A DNA stretch of 64,000 nucleotides from contig NZ_CP156674.1 of the NCBI RefSeq assembly GCF_039851965.1, positions 2,666,001 to 2,730,000 of the forward strand, read 5' to 3'. The DNA is from Pseudalkalibacillus hwajinpoensis. Its GTDB lineage: Bacteria; Bacillota; Bacilli; Bacillales; Guptibacillaceae. A model generated the notes under the pieces. The model ran no database searches. It saw only the letters and a program-made list of their open reading frames with translations, and was not told the DNA's origin. Shown in pieces: positions 51,330 through 59,586 of this stretch. Every line of letters begins with the position of its first letter. The first letter of the stretch is position 1. The translations under genes and the position numbers were made by a program.

Positions 51330-51680
51330 ATGATAGGACAAAATATACTTAAAATTCGAAAAGCGAAAGGCCTTACATTGTCAGAACTTGCAGAAAGGGC
51401 AAAGGTTTCAAAATCATACCTTAGTAATATCGAAAGAAATCTAAAACAAAATCCTTCTATTCAAGTCATGGAAAAGCTGGCATTCGTCCTGGATGTAGAG
51501 CTAAATATGTTGCTTGAAGAAGATGGAAAAAAACATCATTTATCAGATCAAGAATGGGTTGATTTTGTAGATGAACTAAAGAAATCAGGATTACGTAAGG
51601 AACAGCTTCGGGAGTATAAAACGATACTGGAGTTTATTAAGTGGCGGAATGAATATATCTCAAGCGAAAATAGTAGATAA
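51330..51680 (+). CDS. sinR: SinR-like transcriptional regulator
   Basis: The 116-residue protein has a SinR-type Cro/CI helix-turn-helix (MIGQNILKIRKAKGLTLSEL, KSYLSNIERNLKQNPSIQ) and a C-terminal Sin dimerisation domain (LSDQEWVDFVDELKKSGL, then EYKTILEFIKWR). B. subtilis SinR represses eps genes until SinI binds this domain. Here the gene is inside the eps cluster, and SinR heptamers overlap the cluster promoter, suggesting feedback control. It marks the boundary between the conserved eps genes and the AT-rich variable region. No sinI was found in the window. Confidence 0.88.
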   Translation: MIGQNILKIRKAKGLTLSELAERAKVSKSYLSNIERNLKQNPSIQVMEKLAFVLDVELNMLLEEDGKKHHLSDQEWVDFVDELKKSGLRKEQLREYKTILEFIKWRNEYISSENSR

Positions 51681-51713
51681 GAAATTAGTTTGAAAAGATT
51701 GGAGGGAATAAAG

Positions 51714-52439
51714 TTGATACCAAAAATCATTCACTATTGTTGGTTTGGAGGTGGGGAGAAACCTTCTATTATCAAAAAATGTATCGAGACATGGAAGAAA
51801 CACTTACCTGATTACGAAATTATAGAATGGAATGAAGAGAATTTCAACTTGAATATAAACAATTATGTAATTGAGGCATACGAGTTAAAAAAATTTGCTT
51901 TTGTTAGTGATTTTGTAAGAGTTTATGCTCTATATCATTATGGGGGGATCTACTTAGATACTGACGTAGAAATCTATAAGAACTTTGACGATTTATTACA
52001 CCATGATTCGTTTTGGGGTTTTGAGCAGGAAAATTATATAGCAACAAGCACAATTGGAAGCATGAAAAATAATCAATTAGTGGGGGAATTTTTGAATCTA
52101 TATACAAATAAGAGCTTTGTAAAAGCAAATGGAAACTTTGATGATTTAACAAACGTAGCATTAGTTACTGATTTATTAGAGAAAAAGGGAGTAACTAGAA
52201 GTGGAGAATATCAAGAAATTGAAGATATAGGAGTATTTTATCCTCAAAAATTCTTTTCACCATTTGATTATATAAACTGTCGGAATTTTGCCTCTACCGA
52301 AACATATACCATGCATCACTTCTATAAAAGTTGGCTACCAAAAAGGATAAGACTAAAAGGTTTTTTGAAAAATAACATAGTAAAAGTTATTGGAGGAGAT
52401 AATTTAGCAAGGATTAGAACCAAATTCATCAACGATTAA
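51714..52439 (+). CDS. GT32-type capsular glycosyltransferase
   Basis: The 241-residue enzyme shows the Gly_transf_sug/OCH1-like pattern: IPKIIHYCWFGGGEKPSIIK at the start, EWNEENF, AFVSDFVRVYALYHYGGIYLDTDVE with the DxD metal site, then WGFEQENYIATSTIG. It transfers a hexose in polysaccharide synthesis. TTG at 51714 follows GGAGGG by 8 bases; the open frame 24 bases upstream contains that RBS and lacks family similarity. Confidence 0.87.
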   Translation: MIPKIIHYCWFGGGEKPSIIKKCIETWKKHLPDYEIIEWNEENFNLNINNYVIEAYELKKFAFVSDFVRVYALYHYGGIYLDTDVEIYKNFDDLLHHDSFWGFEQENYIATSTIGSMKNNQLVGEFLNLYTNKSFVKANGNFDDLTNVALVTDLLEKKGVTRSGEYQEIEDIGVFYPQKFFSPFDYINCRNFASTETYTMHHFYKSWLPKRIRLKGFLKNNIVKVIGGDNLARIRTKFIND

Positions 52440-52453
52440 GGAGAATGCAAGTG

Positions 52454-53083
52454 ATGAAAATATTGACTAAGATAGTTAAAACGCAATTGAATGAAAGCAG
52501 TCGTAGAGGTGTTTTCATTACTATCATAATGAATTGTTCATATTTAAGGGGTATAAGTAGAGCTTTATTCAACAAGATTCTGTTTAATAGTAATATAAAA
52601 GCTTCTATTTTTTTTCAACAGAAAGGTACTAAAATTGAAGTCTTCAATAAAGAAGCAAAAGTAGTAATAGAAAAGTTTGTATTTATGAGAAAGAATGTAA
52701 GTATTAGAATTGATTATGATGGAAAGTTAATGATTGGTGAAAAAACCTTCATAAATGACAACTGTGTAATTAATTGTATAAATTCAATATCCATAGGAAG
52801 AAATACAAAAATAGCTCCTAATGTGTGTATTAATGATCATGATCATAACTATAACGATTCAAGTAATGGTAGTAATCTCATAAAAGGTGAAGTAAAAATA
52901 GGGAATAATGTGTGGATAGGGGCAAATGTTGTGATCTTAAAAAATACTACTATCGGAGATAATTCAGTGATAGGTGCTGGTAGTGTTGTAAAAGGAGTTG
53001 TTCCACCTAACACGTTATTCATTAACAAACGTGAGCCTAAGTATATAAGTCATTCTCCAATTAAAAGCACTAAAAGTAGTTAA
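52454..53083 (+). CDS. Hexapeptide-repeat acetyltransferase
   Basis: The 209-residue protein has a helical N-terminal part and, from about residue 85, left-handed beta-helix repeats (FINDNCVINCINSISIG, APNVCINDHDHNYNDS, VKIGNNVWIGANVVILKN, IGDNSVIGAGSVVKG). The histidine-rich DHDHNY loop is the usual acetyl-CoA/catalytic loop of WbbJ/CapG-type O-acetyltransferases. It probably decorates the polysaccharide. ATG 52454 is chosen, with AAGGAG 10 bases upstream; ATG 52445 is too close to it. Confidence 0.85.
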   Translation: MKILTKIVKTQLNESSRRGVFITIIMNCSYLRGISRALFNKILFNSNIKASIFFQQKGTKIEVFNKEAKVVIEKFVFMRKNVSIRIDYDGKLMIGEKTFINDNCVINCINSISIGRNTKIAPNVCINDHDHNYNDSSNGSNLIKGEVKIGNNVWIGANVVILKNTTIGDNSVIGAGSVVKGVVPPNTLFINKREPKYISHSPIKSTKSS

Positions 53084-53098
53084 TAAGGAGAATATATT

Positions 53099-54301
53099 AT
53101 GAAGAAAAATATTTTGATCTCAGTATATAACATGGAAATTGGAGGTATTGAAAGAAGTTTAATCAACATGCTTAAAGTATTTGATTATGATAAGTTTAAT
53201 GTTGATTTACTGATTTTTCATCATACTGGTGAATTTATGAATTTAATTCCGAGTAGTGTAAACACATTACCTCAAATAGATAAATATAGTGTGTTTAGGA
53301 AGTCAATTTTACAATGCTTTAAAGAAGGTCATTATTCACTATTATTTGTAAGGTTAGTAAGTAAATCTATAGCTTACACTAAATCAAAATTTTTAAACTT
53401 AGAAGAAGGTTCTGGTTACATTCAAATGCAACTTGCTACAAAATATTCTTCTTTTTTTGTTCCTTCACCATCCAAAAGTTATGACATTGCTATTAGCTAC
53501 GCATGGCCACACGATATTATTGCAAGTAAAGTACGAGCCAATAAGAAAATTGCTTGGATTCATACTGATTATACTAAATTGGAAATCGATAATAAATTAG
53601 ATTATAACGTTTGGAATAAGTTCGATCATATTGCCTCTATTTCTGAAGAGGTTACTAAATCATTTATTAAGATATATCCTGGATTGAAAGAGAAAGTATT
53701 TCTAGTAGAAAACATCATGTCTCCTTATTTAATAAATAAGATGGCAAGTGAGAGTATTGAATTTCCTGAAAGTAATGAAAATACATTCAAAATACTTTCC
53801 GTTGGTAGATTGTCTTATGTTAAAGGTTTTGACCTTGCCATTAGAGCACTTAATCACTTACAGAGTAAAGGGTATCAGAACATAAAATGGTATATCGTAG
53901 GATATGGTGGTTATGAGACTGAATTGAAAAGCTTAATTCAACAGTTTGGATTAGAAAAACATTTTATTCTTTTAGGAAAGAAAACAAATCCATATCCATA
54001 TATAAAAGGGTGTGATTTATATGTACAACCATCAAGATACGAAGGGAAAGCCGTTACAGTTACAGAAGCGAAAATATTAGGAAAACCAATTCTGATTACA
54101 AACTATCCTACAAGCAAAAGTCAGATCCGAGATAGAATAGATGGAATTATTTGCGATTTAAGTTTTGAGGGAATTTCGCAAGCAATTGATATGTTAATAA
54201 AACAAGAACACTTGAGAAGTAATCTTATTAAAAGGAATACAGGACAAAATTATTCAAATACTAAGGAACTAGATAAACTTTATAGCGTTATAAGTAACTA
54301 A
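53099..54301 (+). CDS. Glycosyltransferase family 4, paralogue 1
   Basis: The 400-residue GT-B enzyme begins ILISVYNMEIGGIERSLINML and has the C-terminal donor motif LYVQPSRYEGKAVTVTEAKILGKPILITNY. It shares KTNPYPYIKGCDLYVQ-type segments and overall layout with the genes at 56573 and 57777, indicating duplication. The shared IERSL/EKSL start motif is typical of TagE/CapM-like transferases. Acceptor and donor are unknown. A weak terminator follows the stop. Confidence 0.85.
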   Translation: MKKNILISVYNMEIGGIERSLINMLKVFDYDKFNVDLLIFHHTGEFMNLIPSSVNTLPQIDKYSVFRKSILQCFKEGHYSLLFVRLVSKSIAYTKSKFLNLEEGSGYIQMQLATKYSSFFVPSPSKSYDIAISYAWPHDIIASKVRANKKIAWIHTDYTKLEIDNKLDYNVWNKFDHIASISEEVTKSFIKIYPGLKEKVFLVENIMSPYLINKMASESIEFPESNENTFKILSVGRLSYVKGFDLAIRALNHLQSKGYQNIKWYIVGYGGYETELKSLIQQFGLEKHFILLGKKTNPYPYIKGCDLYVQPSRYEGKAVTVTEAKILGKPILITNYPTSKSQIRDRIDGIICDLSFEGISQAIDMLIKQEHLRSNLIKRNTGQNYSNTKELDKLYSVISN

Positions 54302-54342
54302 CCCTTTTTTGTCTTTCAAAAGCAAAGAGGGATTTTTTTTTT
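54302..54342 (+). terminator. Intra-operon terminator
   Basis: CCCTTTTTTG pairs imperfectly with CAAAGAGGG and is followed by a run of ten T residues. It is a second candidate terminator that EAR-type antitermination would have to override. Confidence 0.7.
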
Positions 54343-54357
54343 AAGGGGTACTTAAAT

Positions 54358-55389
54358 ATGAGTACAAAGGTTAGTGTTATTGTTCCTGTTTATAATGCAG
54401 AAAAATATATTGCATATTGCATAGAGTCTCTACTTAACCAAACTCTTAAAGATTGTGAGTTTATTTTTATAAACGATGGTTCAACTGATAGCAGTAAGAT
54501 AATAATTGAGGAGTATGAAAGAATAGACCCTAGAATTGTATTAATAAATCAACAAAATCAAGGTGTTAGTTCTGCTAGAAATGCAGGGTTACGTAAGGCA
54601 AGTGGGGAATACGTTGGTTTTGTAGATGCTGATGATCACGTAATGCCAGATATGTACGCCGTACACTATCAAGCAGCAAGGTCTAGCTATTGCGATATTG
54701 TAATATCAAATTTTCAAACTGATTCTAATCGACCAGAATCAGTTGAGAAGTACCCTTTCCCCATCAATACCAATTTTAAAAAAATATATATTGATATTGA
54801 GCTAACTTCCTATCTTCTTGCCTCAGATAAGTGTAATGCAGTTTGGAATAAATTGTATAGAAATGAAGTATTACAACAGAATAACATTCAATTTCCGCAG
54901 CATATATCACTGGGAGAAGATGGGGTTTTTAATTTGCTGTTTATGTGTTTTGCAGAATCTGCAAAATATATTGATTACACTGGTTATTGTTATAGAGAAG
55001 TAAAAGGAAGTGCTACTAGAAATATTATTGAGAAAGATTATTTTAAACCAGCTTCGGAGATGTATTCGTTGAATTATTTTAAAGAACTTTCTTTGAAACT
55101 AGGTGAAGATGAGGTTAATAGTTTGAAATCAATAAAGTTAATATATACAGTCATGTCCTATGTACATCTATATTTTACGCCTACAAAGGATGTTCCTTTT
55201 ATCACAAGATATAAATATATAAAACAAATGATTAATCATAAGTATGTAAAAGAAGCACTAGAGCTACTACCGTTACATGCTATAAAGAGCATGGGGAGAT
55301 ATGAAAAAGCTCTACTATTTATGATAAAAAAAGAATTGGTTTTTGGTTTACTTTCCTTAGTCTCATATAGCAGGCATAGAAATCAATAG
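54358..55389 (+). CDS. Glycosyltransferase family 2 (EpsJ-like)
   Basis: The 343-residue GT-A enzyme has VSVIVPVYNAEKYIAYCIESL, FINDGSTDSS (about 37-46), NQGVSSARNAGL and VDADDHVMPDMY (about 90-101), a full GT2 signature. The C-terminal half (NAVWNKLYRNEVL, GEDGVFNLLFM) matches capsule/EPS transferases such as EpsJ. It probably adds a side-chain or late backbone sugar. It lies between GT4 paralogue 1 and the pyruvyl transferase. Confidence 0.87.
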   Translation: MSTKVSVIVPVYNAEKYIAYCIESLLNQTLKDCEFIFINDGSTDSSKIIIEEYERIDPRIVLINQQNQGVSSARNAGLRKASGEYVGFVDADDHVMPDMYAVHYQAARSSYCDIVISNFQTDSNRPESVEKYPFPINTNFKKIYIDIELTSYLLASDKCNAVWNKLYRNEVLQQNNIQFPQHISLGEDGVFNLLFMCFAESAKYIDYTGYCYREVKGSATRNIIEKDYFKPASEMYSLNYFKELSLKLGEDEVNSLKSIKLIYTVMSYVHLYFTPTKDVPFITRYKYIKQMINHKYVKEALELLPLHAIKSMGRYEKALLFMIKKELVFGLLSLVSYSRHRNQ

Positions 55390-55402
55390 GAGGTCACTAT
55401 TA

Positions 55403-56569
55403 GTGAAAATTTTAATGCTTTTTCATGGTGGTAGTTTAAATAGAGGTTGTGAAGCGATTGTAAGATCCTCTGTAGAGATGATAAAAGAAAGAATTCCTAA
55501 CTCAAAGGTATTTCTTGTCTCTGATATGCCTGAAACAGATAATGTCATCACTAAACTAGATGGTATTTTTGATGGGAGAAACGATAGAATTAAAAAATAT
55601 AGTTATGAATGGTTTTTCTCTTCTATAAAAGTAAAGGTATTCAATGATGAGTCATATGCTCTTGGGAAAATACACAATAATGTTATTAAACATATTAATG
55701 AAGCAGATGTCTGTTTATCCATTGGTGGAGATAATTATTGTTATGGTGAACAACCGGGGTGGTATGAAATTAATAAGAGAGTGAGGGCATCAGGGAAAAA
55801 ATTAGTATTATGGGGGTGTTCGATCGGGGAAGAGGATATGTCTGATAGGAAATTAGAAGATTTAAAGTTATATGACCTTATTCTTGCTAGAGAAACCCTC
55901 ACATATAATATGCTTGTTAATTTGGGACTGGAAAATGTTAAACTCTGTGCAGATCCTGCATTTACAATGGAAAGTGAAGAACTGCCTTTACCAGAAGGTT
56001 TTATTGAAGGTAATACAATAGGGTTAAATTATAGTCCTCTGGTTATGAAAAGAAATGCTAAATCCTATGGGGCTTTAAGTCAGCTGATCACTCACATACT
56101 TCGTTCAACTGATATGACCATTGCTCTTACCCCACACGTGATAGCAGAAGGTAATAACGATTATGAAGTTCTTTATCGGTTTTATAATGAATTTGAAAGT
56201 TCTGGTAGAGTCATTATATTACCTGATAATTTAACAGCACCTCAATATAAGGGGTATATTTCAAGAATGAGGTTTTTTATAGGCGCAAGGACGCATGCCA
56301 CAATAGCAGCTTATTCAAGTTTTGTGCCTACAATGGTATTAGGTTATAGTGTCAAATCAAAAGGTATTGCTAAAGACATATTTGGAGAGGAAAAATTAGT
56401 AATGGGTATTAATGATATTTCTGATGTTAATAAAATAATCAGTTCTTTTGATGAATTGGTTAAGAGTGAGGAAGAAATGAAAACTACTCTAAATCGGTCA
56501 ATTCCATCTATTAAACATATGTCCTATACATCAGTTAATCAATTAACAAACCTATTTTCAATGGTCTAG
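55403..56569 (+). CDS. Polysaccharide pyruvyl transferase family protein
   Basis: The 388-residue protein begins ILMLFHGGSLNRGCEAIVRSS, has CLSIGGDNYCYGE, KLVLWGCSIGEEDM, LARETLTYNMLVNLGL and the C-terminal FFIGARTHATIAAYSSFVPTM, which define the PS_pyruv_trans family (EpsO/EpsI, CsaB). Such enzymes put ketal-linked pyruvate on sugars, giving the polymer negative charge. GTG start with AGGAGGTC upstream. Confidence 0.88.
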   Translation: MKILMLFHGGSLNRGCEAIVRSSVEMIKERIPNSKVFLVSDMPETDNVITKLDGIFDGRNDRIKKYSYEWFFSSIKVKVFNDESYALGKIHNNVIKHINEADVCLSIGGDNYCYGEQPGWYEINKRVRASGKKLVLWGCSIGEEDMSDRKLEDLKLYDLILARETLTYNMLVNLGLENVKLCADPAFTMESEELPLPEGFIEGNTIGLNYSPLVMKRNAKSYGALSQLITHILRSTDMTIALTPHVIAEGNNDYEVLYRFYNEFESSGRVIILPDNLTAPQYKGYISRMRFFIGARTHATIAAYSSFVPTMVLGYSVKSKGIAKDIFGEEKLVMGINDISDVNKIISSFDELVKSEEEMKTTLNRSIPSIKHMSYTSVNQLTNLFSMV

Positions 56570-56572
56570 TCC

Positions 56573-57772
56573 ATGAAAAAAAATCTATTGTTTGTAATTC
56601 CTGGTTTATCTGCTGGTGGGGGTGAAAAGAGTCTTGTGAATTTATTAGGACAGATTGACTATACAAAATATAATGTCGATTTATTCTTGTTTAACCACGA
56701 TGGGATTTTCATGGAACACCTACCTGATAACGTAAGAATACTCCCTTTACCAGAAGCTTATGAGACCTTTAGTAAACCATTGCAAAAATCAATAATAACT
56801 TTCCTAATGAGAGGTGAGTTAAAGTCTGCGTTTAATCGTACAGCGTATTCGGTTGTAAACCGGTTATCCTCTAATCATTCAATTAGTGAACAAAGAAGTT
56901 GGAAATATTTATCGAAAACAATTGGGTTAATTGGGGGTAATTATGACGTAGCAATAGGTTTCTTGGAAAAGACTTCTACTTACTTTTGTGTAGATAACAT
57001 TAAAGCAAACAAGAAGATTGGATGGGTCCATATTGATTATAATAAAATGGGTATGAATAAGAAGATGGATGAGATATATTTCAATAATCTCCAATCTATA
57101 GTCACTGTTTCTGAAGAGTGTGCAAATATATTAAAAAAAACATTTCCTGAACAAAAGAGTAAAGTAGGCGTAATCTATAACATTGTATCTCCTATGTTTA
57201 TTAATAGTATGGCTAATCAAAAAAAAGAAAATGTTTTCCCAGAAGCGAGTGGTGAAACCGTCATCTTATCAATAGGTAGACTTCATTATCAAAAGGGCTT
57301 CGATCTAGCTATTAAAGCATGCAAGGTGCTTATCGATAAGGGATACAATGTTAAGTGGTACATTATAGGTGAAGGTTCTGAAAGGAATTCATTAGAGCGA
57401 CTAATAAAACAAAACAATTTAGAGAAACACTTTATTCTATTAGGCCTTAAATCCAACCCTTATCCGTACATTGAGCAAGCAGACATATATGCTCAAACTT
57501 CTTTATTCGAAGGTAAAGCTATTGCAATTGATGAAGCCAAAATTCTCGCCAAACCAATCCTGGTAACTAACTTTAGTACAGCAAGCGATCAAATTAATAA
57601 CGAAGAAAATGGATTAATTGTTGATATTAATGCAGGTTGTGTAGCAAACGGATTAGAAAAAATGATGAATAATAGAGACCTTGTTCAATCATACTCTACA
57701 AACTTAAAACAACAGCACCTTGGTACAGAGAGTGAAATAGAAAAGTTATATAATCTGATTAATAATGGGTGA
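56573..57772 (+). CDS. Glycosyltransferase family 4, paralogue 2
   Basis: The 399-residue GT-B enzyme starts LLFVIPGLSAGGGEKSLVNLL and ends with the donor-binding segment SLFEGKAIAIDEAKILAKPI. It shares long stretches with the next gene (for example YDVAIGFLEKT versus YDTAIGYLEKN, and SNPYPYIEQADIYAQ versus ENPYPYIRHADIYIQ), so the two arose by tandem duplication. It starts 3 bases after the pyruvyl transferase stop and overlaps or abuts the next gene. Confidence 0.86.
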   Translation: MKKNLLFVIPGLSAGGGEKSLVNLLGQIDYTKYNVDLFLFNHDGIFMEHLPDNVRILPLPEAYETFSKPLQKSIITFLMRGELKSAFNRTAYSVVNRLSSNHSISEQRSWKYLSKTIGLIGGNYDVAIGFLEKTSTYFCVDNIKANKKIGWVHIDYNKMGMNKKMDEIYFNNLQSIVTVSEECANILKKTFPEQKSKVGVIYNIVSPMFINSMANQKKENVFPEASGETVILSIGRLHYQKGFDLAIKACKVLIDKGYNVKWYIIGEGSERNSLERLIKQNNLEKHFILLGLKSNPYPYIEQADIYAQTSLFEGKAIAIDEAKILAKPILVTNFSTASDQINNEENGLIVDINAGCVANGLEKMMNNRDLVQSYSTNLKQQHLGTESEIEKLYNLINNG

Positions 57773-57776
57773 TCAA

Positions 57777-58970
57777 ATGAAAAAAGATGTTTTGTTCATC
57801 ATGAATAATTTGAATTGTGGAGGGGCTGAAAAAGCGCTGCTTTCTTTATTGGAAACTATAGATTACTCTCGGTATAATGTTGATTTATTTTTGTTTAAAC
57901 ATGAGGGGATTTTTCTAAAAAAACTACCAGAGCAGGTGAATTTGCTCTCAGAACCAACAGCATATAAGTTTTTTGATATGCCAATAAAAGCAGCAGTTAC
58001 AGGTTGCTTAAAAGAACAGAGATATAAGGTAGGGTTCTGGAGACTGTTTACTGGGTATTTATTTAAGACAGAAAAAAACAGTGCTAAATGCGAACAAAGA
58101 GCTTGGAGGTATTTATCAAAAGTTATAGAGGATATTAATAAGTCATACGATACTGCGATAGGGTATCTTGAAAAAAACCCAGTTTATTTCTGCATAGATA
58201 AGGTAAAGGCAATTAGAAAAATTGGATGGATTCATACAGATTACAACAAACTTGGTATGACCGCTAGCTATGATAAACCATACTTTGCAAAATTAGACAA
58301 CATAGTTACAGTGTCTGAAGAGCTTGTTAAGCTACTTAAGGGAATTTTTCCTGAATGTGAAAAGAAAATAAGCTGTATATATAACATTGTTTCTCCGGAG
58401 ATAATTAGAAAACTTTCTTTAGAAAATATAGAAAATGATATCTATGATGAAAAAAGTATAAAACTCATTTCTGTAGGAAGGCTAGCGAGTGAAAAAGGAT
58501 TGGATATTACTTTGGAGGCCATAAACCTATTGATAAAAAAAGGATTAAATATTAAATGGTATTTAATGGGTGCAGGGAATATGGAGTCTGATTTGAAAAG
58601 AATGGTTTCTGAAAAAAAAATAGGAGATAAAGTGATATTTTTAGGATTGAAAGAAAATCCTTATCCCTATATTAGACATGCTGATATTTATATCCAATCA
58701 TCGAAATTTGAGGGTAAGTCAATTTCAATTGATGAAGCAAAAATACTTGGCAAGCCTATTATTATTACTAATTTTAGAACGGCAAAAAATCATATTTGCG
58801 ATAATGTAAATGGGCTAATTGCTGAAATGGATCCTGTATCTGTGGCTAACAAAATTGAGTTGTTAATTAATACTAGTCATCTTAAAAACAAATTCACTAA
58901 AAAGCTTTTCTCAGAGGAGAATGGAACTGAAGCAGAAATTACCAAATTTTATAATTTGATAGAAAAATAA
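57777..58970 (+). CDS. Glycosyltransferase family 4, paralogue 3
   Basis: The 397-residue GT-B enzyme (DVLFIMNNLNCGGAEKALLSLL at the start; SSKFEGKSISIDEAKILGKPI near the end) is the closest relative of the preceding gene. Two starts are possible: ATG 57777, with GGGTGAT before it, or ATG 57765, overlapping the upstream gene by 8 bases. I prefer the first. Poly-A runs and low GC are marked here. It presumably adds a similar sugar to a similar acceptor. Confidence 0.85.
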   Translation: MKKDVLFIMNNLNCGGAEKALLSLLETIDYSRYNVDLFLFKHEGIFLKKLPEQVNLLSEPTAYKFFDMPIKAAVTGCLKEQRYKVGFWRLFTGYLFKTEKNSAKCEQRAWRYLSKVIEDINKSYDTAIGYLEKNPVYFCIDKVKAIRKIGWIHTDYNKLGMTASYDKPYFAKLDNIVTVSEELVKLLKGIFPECEKKISCIYNIVSPEIIRKLSLENIENDIYDEKSIKLISVGRLASEKGLDITLEAINLLIKKGLNIKWYLMGAGNMESDLKRMVSEKKIGDKVIFLGLKENPYPYIRHADIYIQSSKFEGKSISIDEAKILGKPIIITNFRTAKNHICDNVNGLIAEMDPVSVANKIELLINTSHLKNKFTKKLFSEENGTEAEITKFYNLIEK

Positions 58971-58995
58971 GGATTATATTTTTGTGGAGGTAAAA

Positions 58996-59559
58996 ATGCT
59001 AAACAGAGTAAAATAATCACTTTTGATAAGACTTGGATTATTGTCAGTTGAAGACTTAACGTTAGAAGCTTGTATAAAAAAGGAATGAGAATGGGGAAGA
59101 ATTGTCATGGTCTTGCGGGATGTACAATTGATTATGCTCATTGTTGGCTAATCGAGATAGGTGATAATGTAACTTTTGCTCCTCAAGCTTACCTGCTTGC
59201 ACATGATGCAAGTACTAAAAGATACTTAGATTATACAAAAATAGCTAAAATCAAAATAGGAAATAATGTATTTATAGGTGCTAGGGCGTTAATTATGCCA
59301 GAAGTATCCATTGGAAAAAATACGATCGTGGCAGGCAGCTGGAAGTGTGGTGACTAAATTAGTACCAGAGGGAGTCATTGTTGGAGGGAATCTAGCTAGA
59401 ATTTTAAGCTATACAGATCAATATATAAAGAAGCACAAAGCTAAAATGTTCGAATCCCATGTTTATGAAAGGGAATGGACGATACCAGGAGATATCACAT
59501 TAGAAATGTCTAGATTAATGGCGGACGAGTTAAATAATGAAGTTGGTTATGTTAAATAA
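58996..59559 (+). pseudogene. Broken hexapeptide acetyltransferase gene
   Basis: A GTGGAGGT RBS and ATG at 58996 open a frame that reads MLNRVK and hits TAA at 59014. It continues in frame (RLGLLSVEDLTLEA) and then needs a frame change near 59063 (apparent one-base loss) to reach YKKGMRMGKNCHG, followed by repeats such as KIGNNVFIGARALIMPEVSIG. A second change near 59333 (apparent extra G) restores AAGSVVTKLVPEGVIVGGNLA to the TAA at 59559. Together the pieces make a normal WbbJ-like O-acetyltransferase. Three separate lesions point to decay rather than a sequencing slip. Confidence 0.82.
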
Positions 59560-59586
59560 AGCTATAAGGAAAGGAAATCAACAATA

